Shown here: in pieces, positions 40,401 to 52,400 of the stretch
Numbering within the stretch: the first letter of the stretch is position 1
Layout: every line of letters starts with the position of its first letter
From: Nereocystis luetkeana
Taxonomy: Eukaryota; Sar; Phaeophyceae; Laminariales; Laminariaceae
Direction of reading: 5' to 3'
DNA: 64,000 nucleotides
NCBI GenBank assembly: GCA_031213475.1
Contig: JARUPZ010000009.1
Coordinates: 2,257,001 to 2,321,000, forward strand
The notes under the pieces: generated by a model
What the model saw: only the letters and a program-made list of their open reading frames with translations
The model's database searches: none
What the model was told of the DNA's origin: nothing
Translations under genes and position numbers: made by a program

Positions 40401-43400
40401 AGGCGCATACTCCCGATCACAGAGGTGCAGGTTTCTTATCTTCTTAGTACTGGTATCCCGAGAGAGCACCGCCCTCCAAAATCAATAACCACCCCTTTTG
40501 CAGCATTCCGACAGAATTGCATGTCAAAACGCCGCAGCGGGACGGGTCATGATGAGGAGAAAACTGCGACGTGCCGACGGTGAAATATGCCGACGACTCG
40601 GAGTGCTACGCTGCTATAATAGGGGGTTCGTGTGTTTGGCCGGCACGGTATTTTGACCTTCGGGGGTCTTGAACCCGAAGAACAACCCAAAACCATTTGC
40701 CCATCCGACGTGCGTTGTTGCGTTTTGGTAGTTGTAAGCTCGACCTTTGGTTTGTTTTGTGTCCCGAACTTGTATCAAGTAGGGATATTCGCCGTAGAAC
40801 CGGTTGTGGCCTAAACTACTTCAAGATCATGGAGCCTCTAAAAACTAGAGCAACTATACGACGATATATGGTCTCTACCCGATATTCTGCTCACTGCTTT
40901 GGCACAACACGTAGTCTTTCATGGGGACAAATTTAGCTTCCGTATTTTCTCACAAAACTCACTTTAGGGGTGAAATTTAGAGATCCCCTGAAGTGAGGCG
41001 CTCTTCTAGCGTTAAGTGATATAGAGGCGTGCTACGATCGGTGCAACATTCTCCAGCCGAATTATTTCTGACCGACCGGGTTCCTAAGCCCCATACCGCT
41101 GGTTTCTACCGAGAATGGTTCGCACTATTGTTCGGGATACATCTAGAGAATTTGGGATTGGTAGTAGGGCTGCATTCGCCATAATAAACTCGATTCAAAC
41201 GAGAAACCCCAGAAAAACGCAATCTAGGTGCTACCCCTACCATGAAACGCATCCGTTGAGCCTCCCTTGTCGTGAGTTTTCTGAAAGTCAAAACAAAACA
41301 TCCGAACGCATATAAACCCCTCAAAATACTCGCCATACATATCGTGTGTGGTGCTGTGTGAGGTTTTTGTGACCCACTGTCGAAGGGGACAACGAACCGA
41401 CCTGCACGTCACCGTTAGTCTTCTTCAGGGTTTCCAGGCCGTTCGCGAGGCGGTTAATATTTCCGTCAAGCTCTTTCTGCTTCTTTCTCAGAAGCTCCTT
41501 GTAAAAGTCGATCAGCTCCAGGAAACTCTTCGGTGTTGTGTAGTTGTACCTGCCCTCGTCCTCCAGGAATCGCTGAGACACCTGATTGGGATAAATAAAA
41601 AGGCGTGTAGCGGGAAGGGAAGAGTTGAGGTTGGGGTGAACTCAATATCATGTATGACCGTACTACAATCGAATGATCGTAAACCCTCGCATCCCTACAA
41701 AGCCGTGACGGAGCACGTCGGATTTTCACCGACCAGGCAGACATTGCTTGCTTCAAGCGCTAATTGCCGTGAAGTGTCCGGCGACTCTCATTAAGGGCAA
41801 GCTCTATCTTGCTCTGAACCGCTGGTGAGACGGACTTGCACATAGGCGAGAGCGTCAATGAGTTCTTTTATATTTCTGTCGTGGTCACTTCCAGATACAA
41901 CAAGGGGAGTGCCGAGTAACTGCGTCTTGGGAGCCTGGCCAACACACTACCAGGTATGTGATACGAGTATTCCCCTTGTGCGGAGTAAAGGCTCTTTGCC
42001 CCGGAATATAATCTAACTCGACCACCAACTGTTACCGACCGCCAAAGAAATAAGTGAAACACACTAAACGGTACCCTAGTATTCTACGTAGCTCACGTCG
42101 TGAGTGGCAGTTTCTGCAGTGTCGTTGCCAACCCAAGCCAACCCAACCTATTACGGGGGACCGTAGTTAATAGGACCTATGATCCACACAAATATATATA
42201 TATTTACCTATTTTTACTCACAATATTTGGTCCTATTAACTATGGTCCCCCGTAATAGTTATAATACAAAGAGTGGGGGGTTCTCATGCCATGCATGGCT
42301 ATATTTGTGAGATCATAGACCCTGGGATCCCTACAGCGTGCACCAGGCATCGCTGTGGTATCTCATTAGGATCATGTTGGAGGCAGGTACCGGTTGGGGT
42401 GGAGCGGGGGGAAATCACGTCAAGTCCTACGTGGCCGTCGTCGCATGACTATAGGCCCTCACACCTCTACATGCTGGAACGGAGCGCTTCGGCTTTCACC
42501 GACCAAGATCGATGTTGACTGAATCAAACGTTTGAAGCGCCGTTGGGAGATGGTCGACAAGTGGTATGACGGGTGTACAATTTCTTTTCACCGTTGAAAC
42601 CGACACGAGCTCCTTCTTGATTATTTCAGGAATTAACGCCTAACGTCATACGTTTGCGGCCGCGCACGACATGAGTATAACACTCCCTCACCTGAGTAAC
42701 TACCCGATACGTTTTAAATGTCATAGGTGTTGTGCGCACTTGAGGTTTTGTGATGGCTCGTCGTGTGGAACCCGAGCCTCAACTAAGATTGCTCGTATAG
42801 CATGGCGAGAAGCACGGAAAAGCAAGCTTGAAAACGAAATAAGGACGTTTTTTTTTCTCTTAGCATTGCGCGCGCACGAAACGATTTTTGTTTCGTTTCC
42901 CACCACACCTCGGTCGTTTCCACGAGGTATAGAGGTTCCCCGGTGTTTTAGAAAACCTGATTGATGCGCGAGTTAGGCACGTTCTTCTACACCAGGTACA
43001 CCGTAGCCTCACGCCTGACACGTGCTCTGAATAGCACATTTTGGTCAATCAAAAAATAAGGTTTACGGTGGGGCTCTCTAACAAGAGGTCACGATTATCG
43101 CTTGGGCACCCTTTTGTGTTTGCACGATGGTTGTTGACATTTATCTACGTACGAGTAGGCCATTGAATTGACCGTCGAGTTGCACGTTGCACGTCCTTCA
43201 TCATTCTCGAGGCCAGCGTATGGGTCAAAAGGACGCATCCTAGGGAGAGGTCGCAAGGTTTACCTCAAACTGCTCGGACTGGTTGAGCTCCCCAAGTAAG
43301 CAGCTATTTATATCCCGGTTTTCAGTATTCTACTATTTATTCCTGGTAGAGTAGACCAGGTACTTGTTTATAGGACTAGCGCGCAGAAAGCTCTAAGAAA

Positions 43401-46400
43401 CCCCTTCAAAGCGTGTGTCTCGGGTGAGATACTGAGCTTCTAGTGACTTCTAGGGGTGGTGGCTCAGACAAATTTAGAGCGCCACCTCTCTGACGTGGTA
43501 TTGACAGTCGTGGTTTTGGCAGTACAGAGTTCCTTAAGGGCGGAGAGCATCAGAAACTATTTGTACCGGTACGTGGTAGGATATCGTACATCTCCTTGCC
43601 CGCTCACCTCGCCCACCGAGCCATGCACCTCGGCCATGTGATGCGCAATGTTTTCTTTCGTCTGGGGTGAAACGAAAGACGTAGAAAAAACACAAGCGGC
43701 GCAGCACGGAGTGGTGGCGGCGCGAGGTAGAGCGGACAAGATTAGGCAGGCAGAAAAGCAGCGTGCAAAGACACGTACGGGGGTGTACGTTCAATCTTCA
43801 AAAATTATCTCGAGCGGAGAGCTTATCGAGTAAAGATCTACTCCAACACCTCTGAGATCTGACGGATTTGGTTTCGTGTACGACTACTGCTCTCGTTACG
43901 TTCCGATGACGTGTTGGGTTTAGGGGTATACCCGTAATAGACCTGCCCCACAGTTTGGGTGGGCAAACTACCACACATTACGTATGGGATCCATCTTGGG
44001 GAGCTGAAGTGATGAATAAATCGTGAAGGAAGGTCCGTTCCTGATTGTTGACTAGCGCACCTCGTCGTCTCTGAGCTCCATATCCTCGAGAAACCAAAGC
44101 GAGACCTTGACGAGGGCGTCCCTGGGCCAAGGCCGGAAGAGGTCTATCTGCGTGCAGTTGATCAGCCCCGGGAACCTCCGACACCGCGAGCGAAAGGCGT
44201 CTCCCATGGGAGAGAAGCAGAGCACCACGTGCAGGTTTGCCCGAACCCTGTGAAGGAGAAACGGAATAATATGTGATGTTTATCGGGGGGTCGTGTCCTG
44301 GAATTAGGCCTTTGGCGGGGTTCAGAGCTACGTACGGGTAGCGTGTAAAGAGTCGACGATCATTTACCATTGAGGGAGCGGGCTCGTTTGTGCTGCAGGA
44401 GCTATACGCCCAATGTTTTTGCATCCGATGTGTGTATCGCATGTTATCGTTTGCACGGCTATTCGTTTTTACAGGGCCATTCGATTGTTGAGGTGGAGTA
44501 GGTGGAGTCTAGAGCTACAATCGCGCGCAAGACATCTTCAGCAGGCCTATCCTCGCTCCCAGTTTTGCGGGGTAAAACTCGAAAAAATGGGATATTTGTA
44601 CCTGGCAGCCGGTGATCCGGCTGGTTTGAGGGCTTCTTCAGGAAGTCTCCCATCTCGATGTCAACCCCGATCGGCAAGAGACGAAACGCTCAGCAAAGGT
44701 GTGCTGCTACGGCGTGTAGGGTTATCGGCCATTTAAGGTTCATCATACCCTCCATTGAGGAGCCTTGTTGTACCTCACCCAACAGCCGATGCACAATATC
44801 ACGGGGACGAGGTGTCTTGCAAAGAACAATGTGCAATACCCACCCAACCTTGAATGTATTGGGTATAGCTGCTCAGTGGCGGAGTCCCTTCAGTGAGTAT
44901 CGTTCTTAGGATCGAGCGTGCAACCACTAGACACCATAGCATTGTTCAAGGTATGAGTTTGCCTTCTGCAGGATATAAACAAAGACACGTTCTACAAAAA
45001 ATGTGGCACTTTTCCGCAAAATGGTTTTCTGAATGACGGGGTTCCTTCACCCGAAATCGTCAGAATCCCAATCTTGTTTGCTTGGGTCATGGGATTATTG
45101 ATCGGGATGCGATTTGATTTCTGCGGAAGTAGGTTTTCGAGTGAGGTGTGGAGCTCCTAAAGCAAGGAGCTCCAGAAAATATAGGGCGTCTGTCTCTTTG
45201 TCGTAGTCTGCGGAAGTAGGTTTTCGAGTGAGGTGTGGAGCTCCTAAAGCAAGGAGCTCCAGAAAATATAGGGCGTCTGTCTCTTTGTCGTAGAACGCAT
45301 CCAAACTATGATTTCACTGCTGTTGCCGGCAACGATCAACTATGTAAAGATTATGAGGTGTACGTCCCATGTCTAGGTCGGCGTGCAGTGCATGTCGCAG
45401 GCACATACAGGGCCCGGTCACACACCCCTAGGAGGCAAACACAAAATAGAGCCTTTTGGAAGAGACATGACACTTTTCGAAGAGACAGGACGCTACCGCT
45501 AGCCATGTACTAGGTGAAAACGAATCATGGCGCACCCAAACGCAACGGAGCGCTATGCCATAGATCTCCAGCTGAGCAGTGCTCAATGTGAGCTTGGGTG
45601 CAGCATCGACAAACAAAGAACACGAGTTACGATCGAGATAGCATGGCTTGACCAATTAGATGTCTGACTGACGGGGCTTTTCCACTGAGTAAATACCTAA
45701 TATCGTTATCCTCGATGTTTTTGACGACGCGTTTATCACAACCCTTACGGCAGCCGGAACTCAAGAGTCTGATTTGTTCCTCGAAAAACAATTTCGGGAG
45801 ATATATAGAGCTCCGAACCTTAGGAGCCTTACGAAAAGTAGCTGTTGCTGTTGCTGCTGCCTCTACCGTAACCCATGTGAATCGCACGATACGCATCGAC
45901 TAACCGAAGCCTCACCCTGGGAGCAAGCTTAGGCGAATGAGTGCCTCCCCATGTCACAAGTGTCAAAGCGGATGACAAGACTTGGGAGGGGGAGGGTGTT
46001 GTAAAGTTCCAGTCGACCCAACTGGTGGGCGTCTGGAAAGGCTACGTAACGGCATACTGTGTGTTGTCCTTACACGACGTTCTCTCTAGAGACAACAATA
46101 CTACGTATTTCACAGATTATAGACGCTGCTGCGGCTGCGGTGCAAAAGGCACAACGGGAGCCCTACTGAACCCGCGCGAGACATAGGTACCTGAGTCTAA
46201 CAACACCCTCGACGCAGCGTATCGCTGAATGTGCGCAAACACGTACCGACATACGTCTGGCTTAAACCTCGAACCTGTCGACGAAGAACTGCATGAGGCT
46301 GTCGCGAACATCTGGCACCCCCGCCGTCTTCGCGGCTATCCTAATCGCCTGGAATATGGCGTCGAACTCATCCTTCGTGAACAGGTCCGGAATGACGCCA

Positions 46401-49400
46401 GATGTGAGAATGTCGTTGACGTATACGAGAAACCTCTCGTCCACGATCTGTTCAAGGGATGAAAACGAATCGAGTCCCCCAACGGCAAGAGGCCATTCGA
46501 CGCAAATCAGCGACGGAAAAAAGAGTCTGACGTCTTCTCAAGATACCGAAGTGCAATATCTCACACGACGTCCGGAGGCCGCGTGGTTACGATACGAGTT
46601 CCCCAAAGCGGTTAGGTGTCTTAACGAGCTGGTCAACCCAATGTGTGTGAAACGATACAGTATCAGCCCTATCAGCCCAATGAAGGGTGTAATGGATGCC
46701 TTCTAAACACAACAAATAGACAGAGATTGTTGCTACCTATACGTAACACAAGCACGATTCCACGCAGGTGATGGACGGGTAACTCTTCAGACGAGGGCCG
46801 GTTGGCAGCGATACTGTAAAACATGAGGTTCGGTACGTGAGCTACGCAATCAGGGTACCGTCTCCTGTTTTGTTTTGGTTTCACGGTCGGTCACGGCTGG
46901 CGATCGACATTTTATTTGGTCGGGGTTGGGAACCTCTACCCCGCACGAGGGGGTTAATCGTACCACGTAGCATGTAGTGTTTATTGTGTGGCACCCACGA
47001 CGCAGTTCATATTGGACCCGTATTTTCGTTTTGAAAGTGACCGCCCCGCGAAAGTAACAAACCCGCTGGCGCGGAAATCGTAATACGAGTCCGCCTCACG
47101 AGCGGTTCTCGGTAGAATGAAACTCGCCCATCATGCGACTCGCCGAAGGCCTCACGTCGCTTCGCACTTGGTGCGTGCGTGTTAGCGATGTCTACCTGAT
47201 CCGTGAAAACCCGACGTGTTTCGTCCCGACACTGTAGGGATGCAAGGGTCAGTGGGCATGCGACTGCGGCCATACCCGACATATGCACACACCCCCGCTC
47301 CCACCGAGCTTTGTCCGTCCAAGTAGATACGCCGGGGCCGCGTTAAAGGGAGGCTACAGAGGCAGCGTGCCAACGCCTGGCGTGATCAGCGCACCGCGGT
47401 GTATTCAGCTCATAGAACGCTCGTCGTAGCGTGTCAACGCAATAGCACACCAAGGCGAGCCTCAGTCAGCGCACTACTGTAGATGCCACCTGTACAAGAG
47501 GTGTCATTCGCGCGAGCGGAAGCATGCCTCCGCGGCGTTTCGTCTAGGTCGTGCCAACACCGCGTATTACTGGCTATGGAAAACATGTACTCCCAGCAAT
47601 CCTCGGCGAGATCTAGCGGGAGACGAAGAAGGTCTCACTGCTGCTACGGTTTCATTTCGTTCTCTCACTCAGTATTCTTGCCCTACCCTGGACCAAGTAT
47701 ATACCGTATAACATGGGGGGCACCGTGTACGGGCTAACACGTCAGCGGCTTGGAGCTACTTGCGCGGTATAGTATATAGCTCGTTTTTGAGCGTGTACTC
47801 ACCTTATAAGCACCTTCACGGTAAATGACAGTCGCATTGCCCCCCCCGCACCCCGACCCCCCTTCCATCCCATCTCACCCCACCCTACCCTACCCACCCC
47901 ACCACATCCAACGTCTCCCCACCCGCCCCCGCCGCACCTCCCGCTCTCCCACTCCAACCCTCCTCAATCTACCCCACCCTCCGCCACGCTCCCCTACGCT
48001 CTCTCACGTTATCCCCCTCCCTCCTCATTCCTGGTTCAATATTGTACCCTTGGCCCCCGTCACACCCTAGCCGCGTTTATCGAACCTGGGAGTCCGTGAG
48101 CATGAAAACGAGCGGCAGCGCGGGCTTGACACCGGCCTTTCGGTAGAGCTCCTTCAGCTCCGCCCGCAGGTCGGCCACCCCGTACTCGCTCGTCACAGCA
48201 ATCTCCGAGACCTGGACGTCGTGCGCATTGAAAGCATAGAAAGGCGCGGTTTAACAAAGACCATACTTCAAGTCTCGAACCAAGGGTGGAGACACACCGC
48301 TCTTAGGTTAGCTATTACGGGGGGGCATAGTTAACAGGACCTATGGTATACATAAAAACCTATATGTTTAACAATTTTTACTAACAATATTTGGTCCTGT
48401 TAACTATGGCCCCCCGTAATAGCACAGGCGAACCACTTTCTGCCCTATTCCAAGTACCGCTCCATCTGGCTTGGATGCGTATGTGAACTTCTAAACAAAC
48501 CTTACATTTGTACCGGACCTTCAAGGTGACCCTCAGAAGGTCAAAACATAGTCACAAAGAAGGAGAGTGCATGCTGACACCTCAAGGTAACGCGAAGAGG
48601 ACCTCAACGGCTTGTTGGTTTTTCCTGTCACATGTGTTAGAGGCATCCTTCTTTCCCCTCCCATCCGAAGTCGCAAGTCATATCCGGGGCCCCAAGAAAG
48701 GCCCTCCTCCCCTCTTCCCACTACGACGTCTGCCTCCGTTTTTAGCGCCAGAAGACTTGAGCCATTCCTTCCCCCACCGACGTGCATCTAATTGGAGACC
48801 GGTGAGACCCCTTCGCGTCTGCCTTGGGGCGCTCGCGCACTGTACGACGACACACGTGCAGACTTTCTCGGTAGATTTTGTATAGGAGTCGGTCTACGGG
48901 CAGTAGGGGTTGCATTCTCTTGAGCACATACGTCTATCTTTTGACGGGACTTCTATACCCAGGTGAGCTACTCAATATCTCTGGACATTCGTTGCGTCTT
49001 GCCCCAATCCTACTCGCTTGAACTACACCCCAGAGACCATGGGATGGAGGCTGTTGGATGGAGTTCATAAAGCCTCTTTTTCAACAATGAGTCGACGAAA
49101 AAGGAGGTACCGTCGCTTCTACTATTGTGTATCACGCGTAGAACGATAAGCTCTACGAGTATCACTTCCACATCTAACGGTATCTATACCAAACCCAATC
49201 CCGGACGCGTGCAATCATAAGAGCGCTAGCACGATTTGGTTACATTGTACAGTAGAGGTGCACCATTTTTTTGCCGGGGCTTACCCTTACCCTGACTCGA
49301 GGAGCTCTACCCGTTTAGTAGGTCGCCCGAAAGCTCATCTCGATAAAACCGTACCAAGGCTTGGTAGGCACCCAAAACATTCATGTTGCTGAACAATGAT

Positions 49401-52400
49401 CTCATCTCGAATCATATTGAGGAACCCGGACCTCTAGAAACAAACTTGAGCCGATCCGTGCCACCTATGTTTCAGCACACCTGTGTCGTCGACATAATTA
49501 CGACTGACGCAGGACTTCTCAAATTGACAACCTACCGAAAATCCTCGTATACCGCTTCTCACAATCTAAATACCCGAAGTCCCTAGACAAGTGTGGGTGC
49601 CCCCTCCATTGCTGTTTCTTTCCATTTTCTTCCTTTCCCTTCGACATTCTTCATTTTCTTTCTGCTCCACGTCCCTACCTTTCCATAGCTCAGACCACGT
49701 ACCGCCCTTCCCCCACACCAGCGTGCCCTCTCGAAATAAGTCCGTGGTCAACCGCCAAGTTACTGAGGCAGGAGCCACAAAGGCGTACGCTTCCCCCCCC
49801 TTTCCCCTGCCAACGGTGCACGCCTTCATGTTTTTCCCGGCGTGACTCTTCTATACCGCAATCGGGCGCGTGCTGCGGTGGGTAGAGGTACGTAGCACCT
49901 ATGTTTCCGGAGGCTCCTCCCAGCGCCAAGAGCTCTACCCACCCAACAACCTCAACTTGAACTAAAATAGTTCTTAAGCGATATTACTATCCCGACACAG
50001 TTCCGATAACATGCTCGTGAGTAGCGATGATCACCCTGGGCGTGAACAGAACGACCTGTAATTCTTGATATTGACGTCTTAACGGTCCTAATATGACCAC
50101 CCAGAGTGATACGACATACACATTGGGCGGCGGCTAAAATGTCGGACGTAGTACCTCGGTTACGGGGTGTATGAACCCTTTCGTCACTGGGAAATGTTTT
50201 TCTCGGTTCAACACCAGCATCCACTACAGTGGTAGCACGTCTCACAGGCGCATTTCGCGGAAAACCATGGTGAAGAAACGCGAGGAGCGACCAAGCAAGC
50301 ACACCATAGTACGTAGAGCGACCGGAAAAAACACGACGCACGCACTCTGCTCAAAACAGAGCGTCCCTACCTATGCAACAAGAGTGTCGCGGCATTACAC
50401 AAGTATCATCGTGCTCATGCATGTGCCTGTGTCTTGCGGCTGCAGCTTCTTGCGCAGCAGCTTGGGCGCGCGTCTCATACGTGGTAGCACCTTGAGTCTA
50501 CAAATACCTACAGTGACTACCGCTGTACCGCAATTCCAACTCGAAGCATATGGGCGCCGCGGAGACGGAAGCGGCGCATTCTCGCGGTCTTCCGACTTCG
50601 TGGTTGTTTGGTTTGTTTTCGGAGGTGGCATCGTGTTTTCGAAACGACCTGCGTGCACCAGGCGTATCATCCCATGTGCCTATACTATGAGAGCAGGAAT
50701 TGGTGCTCGTGTGCGTGTGTGATGTGGTGGCGCAGCGAGATCACAGCAGATGCTGCGTGTAGGACACCAGTTACGACTAAGGCGGGAGAAGGAGAAAAAA
50801 GGGCGAGGACAGTCACAAGAGACGTCCAGTGCCCTTTTTCTGACGGACCGGTTTGAAAGGACTAGTTTCGAAGTCCGTGTGGCATGTGTCTGCGTGACAT
50901 GCATCTACGTGGCATATATCCACGAACGGAATTATTTCGCACGGCCGAGATGATCTGGGATGATTTCCGAAAACCTCGCAGTAAGAATAGCATCACACAT
51001 CGAGCCATCCAAAACAATTTTTGAACCGCGAGGTGACGTCACGCATCAGCAGCGGCACAGCAGCGGTGCCGCGGACCAGTCGGAGGGCACACACGAGACA
51101 CACGCGAGGTACACGCGAGGCACACGCGGGACCAGCACACCAGGACAGCCACCGCCGAGGCCGTGCGCACCCAGTAGTGCCGCGCATCAGAACGCCTGCC
51201 TGGGATACCTGCGGCGCGTCTGCTACTCTTCGGCGTGGTTCTTATTATGTTCTACAGCAACGTCTTCGACCTTTGGTGCAAATTTACTACCACTGCTGTG
51301 TATCAGGCGCTCTGCAGGGGCCGCGGGTCCAACTCGTTTATGGCGCACGGCTATGGGCACCGCCATGGGTGATCGCTCACAGACGTGCGGGCAGATCAAC
51401 AGGTGCCAGAGGCCGGCGGGGTGCGGTAATAACGACGAGAACCAGCAGCGACTACTGTGGTGCTTGTGTAATGAATGCTACCTGCGTTTCGTTGTTTTAT
51501 CTACAGCAGTACGTCCGTTACGTTCTGTATATATACTTTTTGGATGATCACCAACACACAGCAAAGCGCAAAAGTTCGCGACACTTATGTAGAATAACCT
51601 GATTCGAGCCGGCTTTCGCAGCGACAGCGGTACTATCTCGGTTAATCGCATGTTGAAAAACGTCTATACCGCATACATACAAATATTTAGCCCATCTTAA
51701 AATCATATTCATTCTTAGTCAGCGTACAGACCTCAGTACTACTTTGGGTGCCAACCAACCGAAACAATGTTTTGGTGGTCGTGGACGTTGCCGACGTGTG
51801 GGTTCTACCGACGGAATGGTTCCATCGCGGTCGAAGACGAAACGGGACGAAACGAGGTGCTCCCTCGGTGCATTTCAAAACATGAGAGTGCGCTCAAGCC
51901 GACAAATGATCCCCTTAACCACTGGCCTATCATCAGACGGTGAATGCTATCGTAAGTGAAAACGGCGTTTCTAACGGCGCAAGCCCTCAGCCGGGGAACG
52001 TCACATTCACTTCGGACTTTTTCCAGCAAAAATGTTGTACCTACGTACGTACGTAAATTCAGCAAAAATATTGTATGTACTTACTAGCACGCCTCGGTAA
52101 GGAAGACTCGTTCTGCTCACCTCGCAGCCTGAAATGTGCGCAGCGAGCTTGCAGAGCGTCTGCTTGCCCGATCCACCCACCCCCAGCAGCAAAGCGTTTC
52201 CCCGTGGAAACTTAACGCAGTGCCGACGGTGTCATGGAAATGAGTCGTCCAGGAGCGGTTGAAGTATCCTCGTTAGCGTGGGGCTGTGATGCGACGGATT
52301 GTTCTCTCCTATTGGATTTGTAATTTGTATTTTGGTTTTTTCTTAAGGCCCTTGTATTTGTTTTGTACCCGCTGGTGGAATTTTGCTTTGATCGTACGAT

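Noticed and set aside
45095-45304. Open frame with a perfectly repeated 29-residue unit
   Set aside because: Produced by the 87-bp tandem duplication inside an R2 repeat, a length divisible by three.
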